From contig NZ_JASNWF010000026.1 of assembly GCF_030283205.1 (NCBI RefSeq), positions 62,001 through 126,000 of the forward strand: a stretch of DNA of 64,000 nucleotides, written 5' to 3'. A model generated the notes under the pieces. That model was not told the DNA's origin, did not search any database, and saw only the letters and a list, made by a program, of their open reading frames with translations. The DNA is from Actinomadura opuntiae (GTDB taxonomy: Bacteria; Actinomycetota; Actinomycetes; Streptosporangiales; Streptosporangiaceae). This document shows positions 25,566-34,206 of the stretch, piece by piece (the first letter of the stretch is position 1; every line of letters begins with the position of its first letter). Position numbers and translations under genes: made by a program.

Positions 25566-26735
25566 ATGGCTGAGATCGTTCTGTCCGGGGTGACCAAGCG
25601 CTACCCCGACGGCACCACCGCCGTGCAGGACCTGGACCTGACGATCGCCGACCGGGAGTTCATCATCCTGGTCGGCCCGTCGGGCTGCGGGAAGTCGACC
25701 ACCCTGAACATGATCGCGGGGCTGGAGGACATCAGCGAGGGCGAGCTGCTGATCGACGGCCGCCGGGTCAACGACCGGGCGCCGCGCGACCGCGACATCG
25801 CCATGGTGTTCCAGTCCTACGCGCTGTACCCGCACATGACCGTCCGGGAGAACATCGGCTTCCCGCTGAAGCTGGCCCGGATGGACAAGGCGGAGGCCAA
25901 CGCCAAGATCGAGGAGGCGGCGCGGATCCTGGCGATCGAGCCGTTCCTGGACCGCCGGCCCGCGCACCTGTCGGGCGGGCAGCGGCAGCGGGTGGCGATG
26001 GGCCGCGCCATCGTCCGCAACCCCAAGGCGTTCCTGATGGACGAGCCGCTGTCGAACCTGGACGCCAAGCTGCGCGTGCAGATGCGCACGATGATCTCGC
26101 GGCTGCAGAACCAGCTCGGCACGACCACCGTGTACGTCACCCACGACCAGACCGAGGCGATGACGCTCGGGGACCGGATCGTGCTGATGCGGCGCGGGGT
26201 CGTCCAGCAGGTCGGCACGCCCGAGGAGCTGTACGACCATCCGCACAACCTGTTCGTGGCGGGGTTCATCGGCTCGCCGGCGATGAACTTCCTGCCCGCC
26301 GAGGTCTCCGGCGGCGCGCTCCACTCGGTGCTGGGCGACATCCCGCTGTCGGAGCGGATGCGGCGGGCGCTGGCGGCGCACCGCTCGCCGGACCGGGTCG
26401 TGCTGGGCGTCCGGCCGGAGGCGTTCGCCGACGCCCGGCTCGACCGCAGCGAGGGGGACGGCGGCCGGCTGACCTTCGGCGGGCGGGTCGAGATCCTGGA
26501 GTCGCTCGGCGCGGAGAAGCTCGCCTACATCGACCTGGAGCCGGGCACGACGGTCGACTCCGAGCACCTGGAGGACGCCTTCCAGGGCCATTCGCAGCGG
26601 CACGCCCAGATCGTCGCGCGCCTGGACCCGAGGTCGGGGGCCGGTGAGGGCCGGATGCTCGAACTGGAATACGACCCCGAGTCGATCCACCTGTTCGAGC
26701 CGGAGACCGGCCTCAACCTCACCGAGAACACCTGA
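25566..26735 (+). CDS. sugC: Trehalose ABC importer ATPase SugC
   Basis: A 389-residue MalK/UgpC-type ATPase. It has Walker A GPSGCGKST (about 38-46), Q-loop VFQSYALYPHMTV, signature LSGGQRQRVAMGRAI, Walker B FLMDEPLSNLDA and H-loop YVTHDQTEAM. The C-terminal part (about 245-389) is the regulatory TOBE-type domain common to carbohydrate importers. It lies 9 bp after sugB and closes the operon. No trehalase or trehalose regulator is in the window. Confidence 0.94.
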   Translation: MAEIVLSGVTKRYPDGTTAVQDLDLTIADREFIILVGPSGCGKSTTLNMIAGLEDISEGELLIDGRRVNDRAPRDRDIAMVFQSYALYPHMTVRENIGFPLKLARMDKAEANAKIEEAARILAIEPFLDRRPAHLSGGQRQRVAMGRAIVRNPKAFLMDEPLSNLDAKLRVQMRTMISRLQNQLGTTTVYVTHDQTEAMTLGDRIVLMRRGVVQQVGTPEELYDHPHNLFVAGFIGSPAMNFLPAEVSGGALHSVLGDIPLSERMRRALAAHRSPDRVVLGVRPEAFADARLDRSEGDGGRLTFGGRVEILESLGAEKLAYIDLEPGTTVDSEHLEDAFQGHSQRHAQIVARLDPRSGAGEGRMLELEYDPESIHLFEPETGLNLTENT

Positions 26736-26742
26736 CCGCCGC

Positions 26743-28356
26743 TCAGGGGGCGAGAAGGCCGCTGAGGGACCGCAGCGCGGGGGTGAGGACGCGGCCCGCC
26801 GGGGAGGCGTGGGCGAGGGCGGCGCGGGCGGCGTTGGCTCCGCAGCCGCCGTGCACGCCGCCCCCCGGATGCGCGGACGCTGACGTCAGGTAGAGGCCGG
26901 CGACGGGCGTCTCGGCGCGGCCGAGGCCGGGGACGGGCCGGAACACCATCTGCTGGTGGACCATCGCGGTGCCGCCGTTCAGCGCGCCGTTCAGCAGGTT
27001 GGCGTTGTGCTCGGTGAACGCGGGCGGGGCGATGATCCGGCGGGCGACGACGCGGTCGCGGAAGCCGGGGGCTAGGCGCTCGATCACGTCCTCGACGCGG
27101 CGGGCCATGATGTCCTGCTCGTGCTCGTCCCAGGTGCCGGTGATGCCGTCGGGTCCCGCGTCGCCCTTCACCCGGTGCGGGACGTGCGTGTACGCCCACA
27201 CCGACTCGGTGCCGGCGGGGGAGCGGGCGGGGTCGGCGGTCGTCATCTGACCGAGCAGCGCGAACGGCTCGGACGGCACGCGCCCGGTGGCGATCTGCCC
27301 GCTGTAGTCGGTCATCGCGTCCAGGCCGGGGGACAGGTGGACGGTTCCGGCGCGCGCCGCGTCCGGCGGGGTCCACGGGATCGGCCCCGACAGCGCCCAG
27401 TCGACCTTGAAGGTGGCGTGGTCCCAGGTGAACCGGCGCATGTCCTCGCGCAGCGAGGCCGGCAGGTCGGACCAGCCGACCAGGCCGCCGTACAGGGCGG
27501 GTGCGGACACGTCCGCCAGCACCGCCTTCGCGGCCCGCACCGGCTCGCCGGACGCGGTCCGCACGCCGAGCGCGCGCCCGTTCCGCACGATCACCGACGC
27601 GACGGGCGTGCCGCAGCGGACCCGCCCGCCGCGCGCCTCCAGCCGCCGCACCAGAGCGGCGGTCAGCTCGCCCGCGCCGCCCTCCGGCACCGGCCACCCG
27701 TGCCGCTGCCCGATCATCGCGAGCAGCCAGCCGAACACCGAGCCGCCCGTGCTCTCCGGGAACATGTCGGTGTGCAGCGTGGACCCGGCGAGCAGCAGCG
27801 GCCCGCCGGAACCGGTGAACTCCTGCTCGCCGAGGGTGCGGACGGGCGCCAGCAGCGAGCGCAGGACGCTCAGCCCGCCCGCCCGGCGCGCGGCCGCCGC
27901 CAGCGGCAGCGCGGCCCTGACCGGCGGGAACGGGGTGAACAGTGCGCGCAGCACCTCGTCGCCCATCTGCTCCCACAGCTCCCACAGCCGCAGCCACGCC
28001 TCGCCGTCGCCCGCGCCGAGCGCGTCGAGGCTCGCGGCGGTGCGCGACGGGTCGCGTTCCAGCACGGCGCAGGCCCCGTCCGGCAGCGGGTGCGCCAGGA
28101 CGGCAGGCGCGTGCTTCCAGCGCAGCCCGTGCCGCTCCAGGTCGAGCGCCCTCATCACCGGCGACGCCACGCCCAGCGGGTAGAAGGCGCTGCACAGGTC
28201 GCTGACGTAGTCGGGGTGGACGCCCCGGTCGCTGCGCACCGCGCCGCCCGGGTCGGGCTGCGCCTCCAGGACCAGGACGTCCCAGCCCGCGTCGGCCAGC
28301 AGGTTGGCCGCCACGAGCCCGTTGGGTCCCGCGCCGACGACCACGGCGTCCGCCAT
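26743..28356 (-). CDS. Phytoene-dehydrogenase-like FAD oxidoreductase
   Basis: A 537-residue flavoprotein of the CrtI/PYROXD2 group. The dinucleotide-binding N terminus is ADAVVVGAGPNGLVAANLLA, followed by VLEAQPDPGGAVRSDRGVHP, and the family C-terminal motif is GLYLTSASAHPGGGVHGGCG (about 488-507). No phytoene synthase or other carotenoid gene is nearby, so carotenoid desaturation is not supported; many actinomycete homologues are uncharacterised. ATG 28356 follows GGGAGG at good spacing, while an overlapping GTG one codon earlier is less likely. It converges on sugC with 7 bp between. Confidence 0.87.
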   Translation of the reverse strand: MADAVVVGAGPNGLVAANLLADAGWDVLVLEAQPDPGGAVRSDRGVHPDYVSDLCSAFYPLGVASPVMRALDLERHGLRWKHAPAVLAHPLPDGACAVLERDPSRTAASLDALGAGDGEAWLRLWELWEQMGDEVLRALFTPFPPVRAALPLAAAARRAGGLSVLRSLLAPVRTLGEQEFTGSGGPLLLAGSTLHTDMFPESTGGSVFGWLLAMIGQRHGWPVPEGGAGELTAALVRRLEARGGRVRCGTPVASVIVRNGRALGVRTASGEPVRAAKAVLADVSAPALYGGLVGWSDLPASLREDMRRFTWDHATFKVDWALSGPIPWTPPDAARAGTVHLSPGLDAMTDYSGQIATGRVPSEPFALLGQMTTADPARSPAGTESVWAYTHVPHRVKGDAGPDGITGTWDEHEQDIMARRVEDVIERLAPGFRDRVVARRIIAPPAFTEHNANLLNGALNGGTAMVHQQMVFRPVPGLGRAETPVAGLYLTSASAHPGGGVHGGCGANAARAALAHASPAGRVLTPALRSLSGLLAP

Positions 28357-28419
28357 CACGCACCGCCTCCCAAGATCACCCTAGGGCGTGTGCGGGCGTC
28401 CTACCCCGGCGCGGGCGCC

Positions 28420-30237
28420 CTAGCCCGCGTCGAAGCGGGCGAGCAGCCGCATCGCGCGCGGCGACAGCCGGGACGCCAGGTAGCTCAGCCGCGCCTCCGG
28501 GGTCACGGGCACGACCGCCTTGTCGTCGCGGACCGCCTTGACGATCTGCTTGGCGACGCCCTCCGGCCCGAAGCCGCGCAGCGCGTACGCCCGCGCCGCC
28601 TTCTCCTGGCTGCGCGCCTGCTCCTCCGCGCCGCGCCCGACGAACCGGGACGTCCGGGTGATGTTGGTGTTGACGATCCCGGGGCAGATCGCGCTGACAC
28701 CGATGCCCTTGCCCTTCAGCTCCGCGCGCAGGCACTCCGACAGCATCAGCACGGCCGCCTTGCTGGTGGCGTAGGCGGGCAGCGTCCGGGACGGGGTGAA
28801 CGCGGCGGCCGAGGAGGTGTTGACGATGTGGCCGCCCTGCCCCCGCTCCGCCATCTGGGCCGCGAACAGCCGCGACCCGTGCACGACGCCCCACAGGTTC
28901 ACGCCGAGGACCTTGTCCCAGTCGTCCACCGTGTGGTCGAGGAACGACCCGGCCATGCCGATCCCGGCGTTGTTCACCACGACGTCCGGGACGCCGTGCT
29001 CGTGCAGGACGGACTTGGCGAAGTCCTCCATCGCGGCGGCGTCGGACACGTCCACCTGGTAGGGGTGCCCGGCGGGGCCGAGGAGCCCGGCGAGTTCGGC
29101 GGTGCGCTGCGCGGTGGCCATGTCGAGGTCGGCGGCGACGACCTCCGCGCCCTGCTCGGCGAACGCCAGCGCGGTGGCGCGGCCGATGCCGCTGCCCGCG
29201 CCGGTGACGACGACCAGCGAGCCGTCGAAGGGGCGCCGGTCGCGCTCGACGCGGGCGCGGCGCAGCGCGCGGGACTCGGCGGCGGTGAGCGGGCCGCCCT
29301 GGACGCCGGTGATGTGCTCGTGGATCCAGCGGGCGACGACGTCCGGGTGGCTGCGCGGCACCCAGTGGCCGGCCGCGATCGGGCGCAGCGACAGGTTCGG
29401 CACGCGCGCGCCCAGCCCGCCGACCAGGTGCGGCGACACGAACAGGTCCTTCGTCGGCACGATGACCTGCGTGGGCACGTCGGTGCGGCGGTCGCGCGGG
29501 CGGCGCAGCCGCTGCACCATGTTCGCCCGGTACAGGCCGACGCCGGACGCGCCGTCGCGCGCCATCGTCGGCGCCGGGTGCCCCGGGCGGGCGGGCACGC
29601 CCTCGCCGATCTCCAGGGCCTTGCCGAACGGCCTGGACAGCCCGGCGAGCCACATCAGCTCGGGCAGGAGGGGCGTCTGGAAGAAGTAGATGTACCAGGA
29701 CCGCACGCCCTGGCCGGCGGCGCGCTTCAGGTTCGCCGGGGTGGGGCGGGCGAGGTTGCGCCGCGTCCAGTGCGCCACGTGGTCCAGGCACGGCCCGGAG
29801 ATGGAGGTGAACGAGGCGAACCGCTCCGGCATGGTGCAGGCCGCCTCCCACGACTGGATCGAGCCCCAGTCGTGCCCGACGAGGTGCACCTTGCGGTCGG
29901 GCGCGGTGGCGTCCAGCACCGCCCGCATGTCCGACATCAGGTAGTCGAAGGTGTAGCGCTTGCGCCCGAACGGCCGCGTCGAGGCGCCCGCGCCGCGCAC
30001 GTCGTAGCGGACGACGTGGTAGCGGCCGGCGAGCCGCGCGGCGACCTCGTCCCACACCGCGTGGGTGTCGGGGTAGCCGTGCATGAGCAGGACGGTCGGC
30101 CGCGACGGGTCGCCCTGCTCGTAGACGGCCAGGTCGACGCCGTCGCCGCGGACCCGCCGCCGCCGCACCGGCGCCGCGGCGGGGGTGCCAGGAGTACCGG
30201 GGGTGCCGGGGGTGCCGGGGGTGATCGTCTGCGTCAT
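28420..30237 (-). CDS. EphD-like fusion: epoxide-hydrolase-type alpha/beta hydrolase plus SDR
   Basis: This 605-residue protein has two enzymes in one chain. Residues 30-320 are an alpha/beta hydrolase: oxyanion HGYPDTHAVW, nucleophile Asp in HLVGHDWGSIQSW (the Asp rather than Ser marks the epoxide-hydrolase type), and a histidine in AAGHWVPRSHP. Residues 345-600 are a short-chain dehydrogenase: TGAGSGIGRATALAF, NNAGIGM, and the Ser/Tyr/Lys set in NTSSAAAFTP and YATSKAAVLM. Mycobacterial EphD has this architecture and affects mycolic acids. An N-terminal PGT repeat is encoded by tandem 9-bp units. The start overlaps the stop of the M24 gene, implying coupling. Confidence 0.9.
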   Translation of the reverse strand: MTQTITPGTPGTPGTPGTPAAAPVRRRRVRGDGVDLAVYEQGDPSRPTVLLMHGYPDTHAVWDEVAARLAGRYHVVRYDVRGAGASTRPFGRKRYTFDYLMSDMRAVLDATAPDRKVHLVGHDWGSIQSWEAACTMPERFASFTSISGPCLDHVAHWTRRNLARPTPANLKRAAGQGVRSWYIYFFQTPLLPELMWLAGLSRPFGKALEIGEGVPARPGHPAPTMARDGASGVGLYRANMVQRLRRPRDRRTDVPTQVIVPTKDLFVSPHLVGGLGARVPNLSLRPIAAGHWVPRSHPDVVARWIHEHITGVQGGPLTAAESRALRRARVERDRRPFDGSLVVVTGAGSGIGRATALAFAEQGAEVVAADLDMATAQRTAELAGLLGPAGHPYQVDVSDAAAMEDFAKSVLHEHGVPDVVVNNAGIGMAGSFLDHTVDDWDKVLGVNLWGVVHGSRLFAAQMAERGQGGHIVNTSSAAAFTPSRTLPAYATSKAAVLMLSECLRAELKGKGIGVSAICPGIVNTNITRTSRFVGRGAEEQARSQEKAARAYALRGFGPEGVAKQIVKAVRDDKAVVPVTPEARLSYLASRLSPRAMRLLARFDAG

Positions 30238-31076
30238 TGCGCCTCCCGTCGTGCCCACCGGTGCACGTGGGGCAGGTCGTCGTCGAGCCAGTAGGCGTCG
30301 TCCTCGGTGACCACGAGGATCTCCTCGAACTTCACGCCGACGCCGCGGAACCCGATGTGCGGTTCCACCGCCCACAGCCCGGGCGTCGGGGGGTGCTGGG
30401 ACTGCGCGGCCCCGTTCCAGAGCGGGGAGCGGCCCTCCAGGCGCTCCTTGACCAGTTCGCGGCCGATGGTCTGCAGGAACCGTACACCGAACGGGAATCC
30501 GACGCCCTTGGGAAGGATTCCGCCGATGATCCCGACCTGGTGGCCGATGACCCGTCCGGGGTACTTCGCGTGCCGGTTCTCGTAGCCCTGCCGTTCGATC
30601 AGCGCGTCGACCTCGGCGTAGATGTCGGCGAACGTGCGGCGTTCGCGGACGAGGCCGAGGATGAGCCTCCGGTAGGAGGCGAGGTCGGCGTCGAGCCGCT
30701 CCCAGATGCGGTTCTCGCCGAGGACGCCGCCGTAGCCGATGTCGGCGGAGTAGCCGTCGCGGACGGGCGCCATGTCGAGGATGTAGGGCATGCCCTCCTC
30801 CAGCCGCGTCGCGCTGGGGAGGAACTGGGTCGGGACCTTGAAGCCCCGGAACGCCGACCGGTCGCCGAACCAGGCGAACGGGGTGTGCAGCCAGTCGTCG
30901 ACGCCGTGCGCCCGCAGCCAGCGGCGCATGCGGCGGCACGCCTCGCGCTCGGTCACGCCCGGTTCGAGGGTGGCGGCGACCTCGTCGGCGCATTCGTAGC
31001 ACAGGCGCTGGACGTCGCGGAATCGCTCCAGCTCCGCTTCATCGTGCGTGCGGGCGAGCGTCACTTTATTGGACAC
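30234..31076 (-). CDS. M24-family metallopeptidase-like protein
   Basis: A 280-residue creatinase/aminopeptidase-fold protein. Candidate dinuclear metal ligands are the Asp residues in YILDMAPVRDGYSADIGYGG, His in VIGHQVGIIGG, Glu in LWAVEPHIGFRG and Glu in KFEEILVVTEDD. I chose GTG 31076 because a good promoter places transcription start at that base; a longer TTG-initiated frame would read through the promoter. The stop overlaps the start of the hydrolase/SDR fusion. Substrate unknown; Xaa-Pro peptidase activity is a family guess only. Confidence 0.85.
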   Translation of the reverse strand: MSNKVTLARTHDEAELERFRDVQRLCYECADEVAATLEPGVTEREACRRMRRWLRAHGVDDWLHTPFAWFGDRSAFRGFKVPTQFLPSATRLEEGMPYILDMAPVRDGYSADIGYGGVLGENRIWERLDADLASYRRLILGLVRERRTFADIYAEVDALIERQGYENRHAKYPGRVIGHQVGIIGGILPKGVGFPFGVRFLQTIGRELVKERLEGRSPLWNGAAQSQHPPTPGLWAVEPHIGFRGVGVKFEEILVVTEDDAYWLDDDLPHVHRWARREAQ

Positions 31077-31082
31077 GGTGTT

Positions 31083-31112
31083 AATTAACCGCGCGAGCCG
31101 AACCGCGGTCAA
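31083..31112 (-). promoter_or_regulatory. Promoter of the M24-hydrolase/SDR operon, predicted leaderless
   Basis: On the minus strand TTGACC (31112-31107), an 18-bp spacer, TTAATT (31088-31083), then AACACC and the GTG at 31076. This spacing puts the transcription start at the start codon. The AT-rich TTAATTAA stands out against the GC background. Confidence 0.55.
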
Positions 31113-31148
31113 GGGGGGCGTGCGTGACGCTCGCCACCCGGCATGCGC

Positions 31149-31181
31149 GAGGGCCCGTACGGCGCGGCGGTACGGGCCCTC
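31149..31181 (-). terminator. Hairpin terminator after the metal-dependent hydrolase gene
   Basis: GAGGGCCCGTAC (31149-31160) pairs perfectly with GTACGGGCCCTC (31170-31181) across a 9-nt loop. It lies 67 bp beyond the stop of the minus-strand gene at 31248 and just upstream of the M24 operon promoter, insulating the two units. Confidence 0.75.
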
Positions 31182-31247
31182 AGGGGGAGGTCTCCGGGGA
31201 GCCTCCGGTCGCGGTGTCCGGTTGTCGGTCCCGTACCCGGTGTCGGG

Positions 31248-32183
31248 CTAGTACGGGTCGTAGCCCGCGGCCTGCGCCGCGGGCGACTGCTTCAGGTACT
31301 CCAGCGCGCGGGGCGTCGAGCAGACCTTGGACGGGTGGTGGTCCGGCCGGAGGTAGATCGGCGCCTCGCCGAGCAGCAGCTTGAAGATGCCGGGCACGTG
31401 CCCCTGCCGGACGGACCGGCGGTACGAGCGCAGGACGCGCAGCGGCGTGACCCGCCTGGTCACCGTCGGGTCCTGCTTCATGAGATAGAGCGAGCCGCCG
31501 ATCAGCGCCCAGTACAGGAAGAACAGCGAGACCACCCAGGCCGCCACCCGGGTCGGGTAGCGCCCGCCCATCGCCTTGAAGACGTCGAACACCACCGACC
31601 GGTGCTCGACCTCCTCGGCGCCGTGCCAGCGCAGCAGGTCCAGCATCGTCGGGTCGACCCCGGCCTTCTCCAGCCGGTCGTTGTCCATGATCCACTGGCC
31701 CAGCACGGCGGTGTAGTGCTCGATCGAGGCGACCGCCGCCAGCTCGAACCGCAGCCGGCGCCGCCAGGCCCGCGGGCTCCTGCGCTTCAGCTCGGCCATC
31801 TGCTCGGGCCGCTCGGCGTTCCCCTTGGCCATCTGGTCGGTGATCTTGCCGACGTCGATCCCGTTGGTCTCGAGGATCTGGTCGAGGACGCCCTGGTGCG
31901 AGCGGGCGTGCACCATCTCCTGGCCGATGAACCCCCGGATCTCCTCCAGCAGCCGCTCGTCCTTGATGTACGGGCGGGCGTCCTTGACGCACTGGATGAA
32001 CCACTTCTCGCCCTCGGGCAGGACGATGTGGAAGGAGTTGATGATGTGGGTGGCGAGCGGATCGCCCGGCACCCAGTGCAGCGGCGTGGACGACCAGTCG
32101 AAGGAGACCCGCCGAGGCTTGATCGGGGGGTGGCGCTCGTCGATGCCGGACGCCGCTCCGCCGCCTGTCAGGGGCCTCGTCAT
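31248..32183 (-). CDS. Metal-dependent hydrolase family protein (PF10118-like, ferritin-like helices)
   Basis: A 311-residue mostly helical protein with regularly spaced Glu/His pairs suited to a di-metal centre: FIGQEMVHARSHQGVLD (about 85-101), AAVASIEHYTAVLGQWI (about 150-166) and LLRWHGAEEVEHRSVVFDVF (about 182-201). This pattern fits the family annotated as metal-dependent hydrolase (PF10118). A hydrophobic segment, WVVSLFFLYWALIGGSLYLM (about 218-237), suggests membrane attachment. ATG 32183 has GGAGG 9 nt upstream. The reaction is not established. Confidence 0.8.
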   Translation of the reverse strand: MTRPLTGGGAASGIDERHPPIKPRRVSFDWSSTPLHWVPGDPLATHIINSFHIVLPEGEKWFIQCVKDARPYIKDERLLEEIRGFIGQEMVHARSHQGVLDQILETNGIDVGKITDQMAKGNAERPEQMAELKRRSPRAWRRRLRFELAAVASIEHYTAVLGQWIMDNDRLEKAGVDPTMLDLLRWHGAEEVEHRSVVFDVFKAMGGRYPTRVAAWVVSLFFLYWALIGGSLYLMKQDPTVTRRVTPLRVLRSYRRSVRQGHVPGIFKLLLGEAPIYLRPDHHPSKVCSTPRALEYLKQSPAAQAAGYDPY

Positions 32184-32361
32184 TCCGTAGTCCTCCGCTT
32201 CGCGCGCCCGGTGCGGGACGCGGCGTGCGCGCACGCCGGCGTCATTGCGTAGGGGGAGCAGTCAACTCCTGTGACGGGCCCGGTGTCTTGAGGGCGGGCC
32301 AACAAGTTACCGATTGGTTTTCGGTCCGAGATGACAAAGCGGCCGCCGAGCGGCCCGGATG

Positions 32362-33174
32362 TCAGAGGCGGATCCGCTCCGCTCCGGCGTAGACGTTCAT
32401 CGTGTCCCCGCGCAGGAAGCCGACCAGCGTCATCCCGGCGTCCTCGGCCAGCTCGACCGCCAGCGACGACGGCGCGGAGACCGCCGCCAGCACCGGGATC
32501 CCGGCGGCCATCGCCTTCTGGGTCAGCTCGAACGACGCGCGTCCGCTGACCATGAGGATCTTACCGGCCAGCGGCAGCAGGCCCTCGCGCAGGGCCCATC
32601 CGACGACCTTGTCGACGGCGTTGTGCCGCCCGACGTCCTCGCGGACCGCCAGCAGGCCGCCGCCGGCGTCGAACAGGCCGGCCGCGTGCAGCCCGCCCGT
32701 CCGGTCGAAGACCCGCTGCGCGGCGCGCAGCCGGTCCGGCAGCACGGCCAGCACCTCGGGGGTGAGCCGGACGGGATCGGCGGCCACCTCGTACGGCCGG
32801 TCGGTCCGCAGCGCCTCGATGCTCGCCTTCCCGCACACCCCGCACGCGCTCGTCGTGGTGAACGCGCGCGTCATCGCGTCGTCGGGCGGCGCCACGCCGG
32901 GGGCCAGCGCGACGTCCAGGGTGTTCTGCTCGTGGGCGTCCGCGCAGTAGCGCATCGCGGTGAGGTCGGCCGCTCCGCGGATGACGCCCTCGGCCGCCAG
33001 GAACCCGGCGACCAGGTCGAAGTCGTGCCCCGGGGTGCGCATCGTGATGGTGAGCGGCTTGCCCGCGACGCGGATCTCCAGCGGCTCCTCGACGGCGAGG
33101 GTGTCGGGCCGGTGCCCGGCCGTCCCGCCGGTGCCGATCCGCAGGACCGGCTTGCGCACGGTGATCCGCCCCAT
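32362..33174 (-). CDS. fdhD: FdhD, formate dehydrogenase accessory sulfurtransferase
   Basis: A 270-residue FdhD. It carries sulfur from a cysteine desulfurase to the molybdenum cofactor of formate dehydrogenase. The catalytic CxxC is in TTTSACGVCGKASIEALRTD (about 107-126). VEEPLEIRVAGKPLTITMRTPGHDFDLVAGFL, AVREDVGRHNAVDKVVGW and ILMVSGRASFELTQKA are all family landmarks (quoted in parts). No formate dehydrogenase gene is in the window. It lies 5 kb or less from tRNA-Sec and selD, a sensible link because many formate dehydrogenases contain selenocysteine. Confidence 0.95.
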   Translation of the reverse strand: MGRITVRKPVLRIGTGGTAGHRPDTLAVEEPLEIRVAGKPLTITMRTPGHDFDLVAGFLAAEGVIRGAADLTAMRYCADAHEQNTLDVALAPGVAPPDDAMTRAFTTTSACGVCGKASIEALRTDRPYEVAADPVRLTPEVLAVLPDRLRAAQRVFDRTGGLHAAGLFDAGGGLLAVREDVGRHNAVDKVVGWALREGLLPLAGKILMVSGRASFELTQKAMAAGIPVLAAVSAPSSLAVELAEDAGMTLVGFLRGDTMNVYAGAERIRL

Positions 33175-33210
33175 GAACGCAACGGTACTCCCGCTGCCGC
33201 CGACTGACGA

Positions 33211-33263
33211 AGCGGTCCGGACGGAACGGGCCAGACGGAGCGGTCCAGACGGAGCGGTCTCAG
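33211..33263 (+). repeat. About 3.5 copies of a 14-bp tandem repeat
   Basis: Units of the type AGCGGTCCAGACGG run from 33211 to the stop codon of the TRIC gene, filling most of the gap before fdhD. There is no sign of coding; likely slippage. Confidence 0.55.
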
Positions 33264-33886
33264 TCGGGGACGCCGCGGGGGCGGGGCGTCCGCCAGCCGT
33301 GGCGCATCGCCATCACCCGCAGCGCGAACGCCAGGACGGCCGCGCCGGCGGTGACGGCGCCGCCGTGCAGCCCGGCCGACGAGGCGCCGGCGGTCACGGC
33401 GGCGCCGAGCATCGCCGGCAGCGCGTACAGCTGCCGGTCGTACAGCACCGCGGGGATCTGGCCGCTCATCATGTCGCGCAGGATGCCGCCGCCCACCGCG
33501 GTCACCACGCCGAGCAGCACCGAGTGCAGCGGGGAAAGCCCGTGGTCCAGGGCCTTCACCGTCCCGGTGGCGCAGAACAGCCCGAGGCCCGCCGCGTCGA
33601 ACAGCAGAACCGCGGGCAGCAGCCGGGCGACCTGCGGATGCCAGAAGAAGACCAGCGCCGACGCGACCAGCGGCACCAGCACGTAGCCCAGGCTGGTGAA
33701 CGCCGCCGGCGGGACCGCGCCGATGACCAGGTCCCGCAGGATGCCGCCGCCCAGCGCGGTGATCTCCGCGAGCACCACCATCCCGACGACGTCCAGCCGC
33801 TTGCGGACGGCGGCGAGCGCGCCCGAGACCGCGAACACGAAGATGCCGGCCAGGTCGAGCACCTGCGGGACGTCCGGCCAGCTCAC
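33260..33886 (-). CDS. TRIC-family cation channel protein (UPF0126/YadS type)
   Basis: A 208-residue membrane protein with an internal duplication: each half contains the family signature, LGGGILRDLVIG in the first and VGGGILRDMMSG in the second. About seven hydrophobic helices are visible, for example LAGIFVFAVSGALAAVRK at the start. Bacterial relatives form trimeric potassium- or cation-permeable channels. It starts at GTG with only a weak G-rich ribosome-binding site. It shares orientation with fdhD and the DUF3099 gene. Confidence 0.92.
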   Translation of the reverse strand: MSWPDVPQVLDLAGIFVFAVSGALAAVRKRLDVVGMVVLAEITALGGGILRDLVIGAVPPAAFTSLGYVLVPLVASALVFFWHPQVARLLPAVLLFDAAGLGLFCATGTVKALDHGLSPLHSVLLGVVTAVGGGILRDMMSGQIPAVLYDRQLYALPAMLGAAVTAGASSAGLHGGAVTAGAAVLAFALRVMAMRHGWRTPRPRGVPD

Positions 33887-33923
33887 CCGCGCCCCCGGGA
33901 CGCGGCGGCCGCGCCGGTCGGGC

Positions 33924-34115
33924 TCAGTCGCGCCGGTCGGTGCGGTCGATGTTCCAGTTCGCCACCACCGCCGCGAACGGCGGGATGACCATCGCGAAAA
34001 CCGACATCGCGATCGCGGCGGTCGTCGAGTACAGCCGGACGACCGTCCAGGCCAGGACGATGAAGGTGAGGCACGTCCCCATCATGATCCCGTACGCGAG
34101 CTTGCGCCGCCTCAT
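33924..34115 (-). CDS. DUF3099-like small membrane protein
   Basis: The product has 63 residues with two hydrophobic helices (YGIMMGTCLTFIVLAWTVV and AIAMSVFAMVIPPFAAVVAN), a basic MRRRKL start and an acidic/basic IDRTDRRD tail. This matches the small actinobacterial DUF3099 family. The open frame extends upstream through tRNA-Sec, which is clearly not coding, so the ATG at 34115 (after GGTGGGGGT) is the start. Function unknown. Confidence 0.8.
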   Translation of the reverse strand: MRRRKLAYGIMMGTCLTFIVLAWTVVRLYSTTAAIAMSVFAMVIPPFAAVVANWNIDRTDRRD

Positions 34116-34123
34116 ACCCCCAC

Positions 34124-34165
34124 CGTACGTCGCGCGCCGTACGTCGCGCGGCGTACGTCGCGCGG
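34124..34165 (-). repeat. Three 14-bp tandem repeats
   Basis: Three near-identical units CGTACGTCGCGCG(C/G) run back to back between the DUF3099 gene and the tRNA-Sec terminator. Confidence 0.65.
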
Positions 34166-34166
34166 C

Positions 34167-34189
34167 GCCGGCCCCTCGGCGGGGCCGGC
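34167..34189 (-). terminator. Terminator hairpin after tRNA-Sec
   Basis: GCCGGCCCC (34167-34175) pairs perfectly with GGGGCCGGC (34181-34189) over a TCGGC loop, beginning 17 nt beyond the tRNA 3' end on the minus strand. Confidence 0.7.
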
Positions 34190-34206
34190 GGCCGCGGGCG
34201 TGCTCG

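Noticed and set aside
26743..28356. Carotenoid phytoene desaturase
   Set aside because: The CrtI-type fold is clear, but no phytoene synthase, GGPP synthase or cyclase is nearby; the broader oxidoreductase label is safer.
27121..30294. Very long open frame (over 1000 codons) on the plus strand
   Set aside because: It is antisense to the oxidoreductase and the hydrolase/SDR fusion, whose motifs are clear. The frame stays open because of high GC and encodes only Arg/Ala/Gly/Val-rich text with no family signature.
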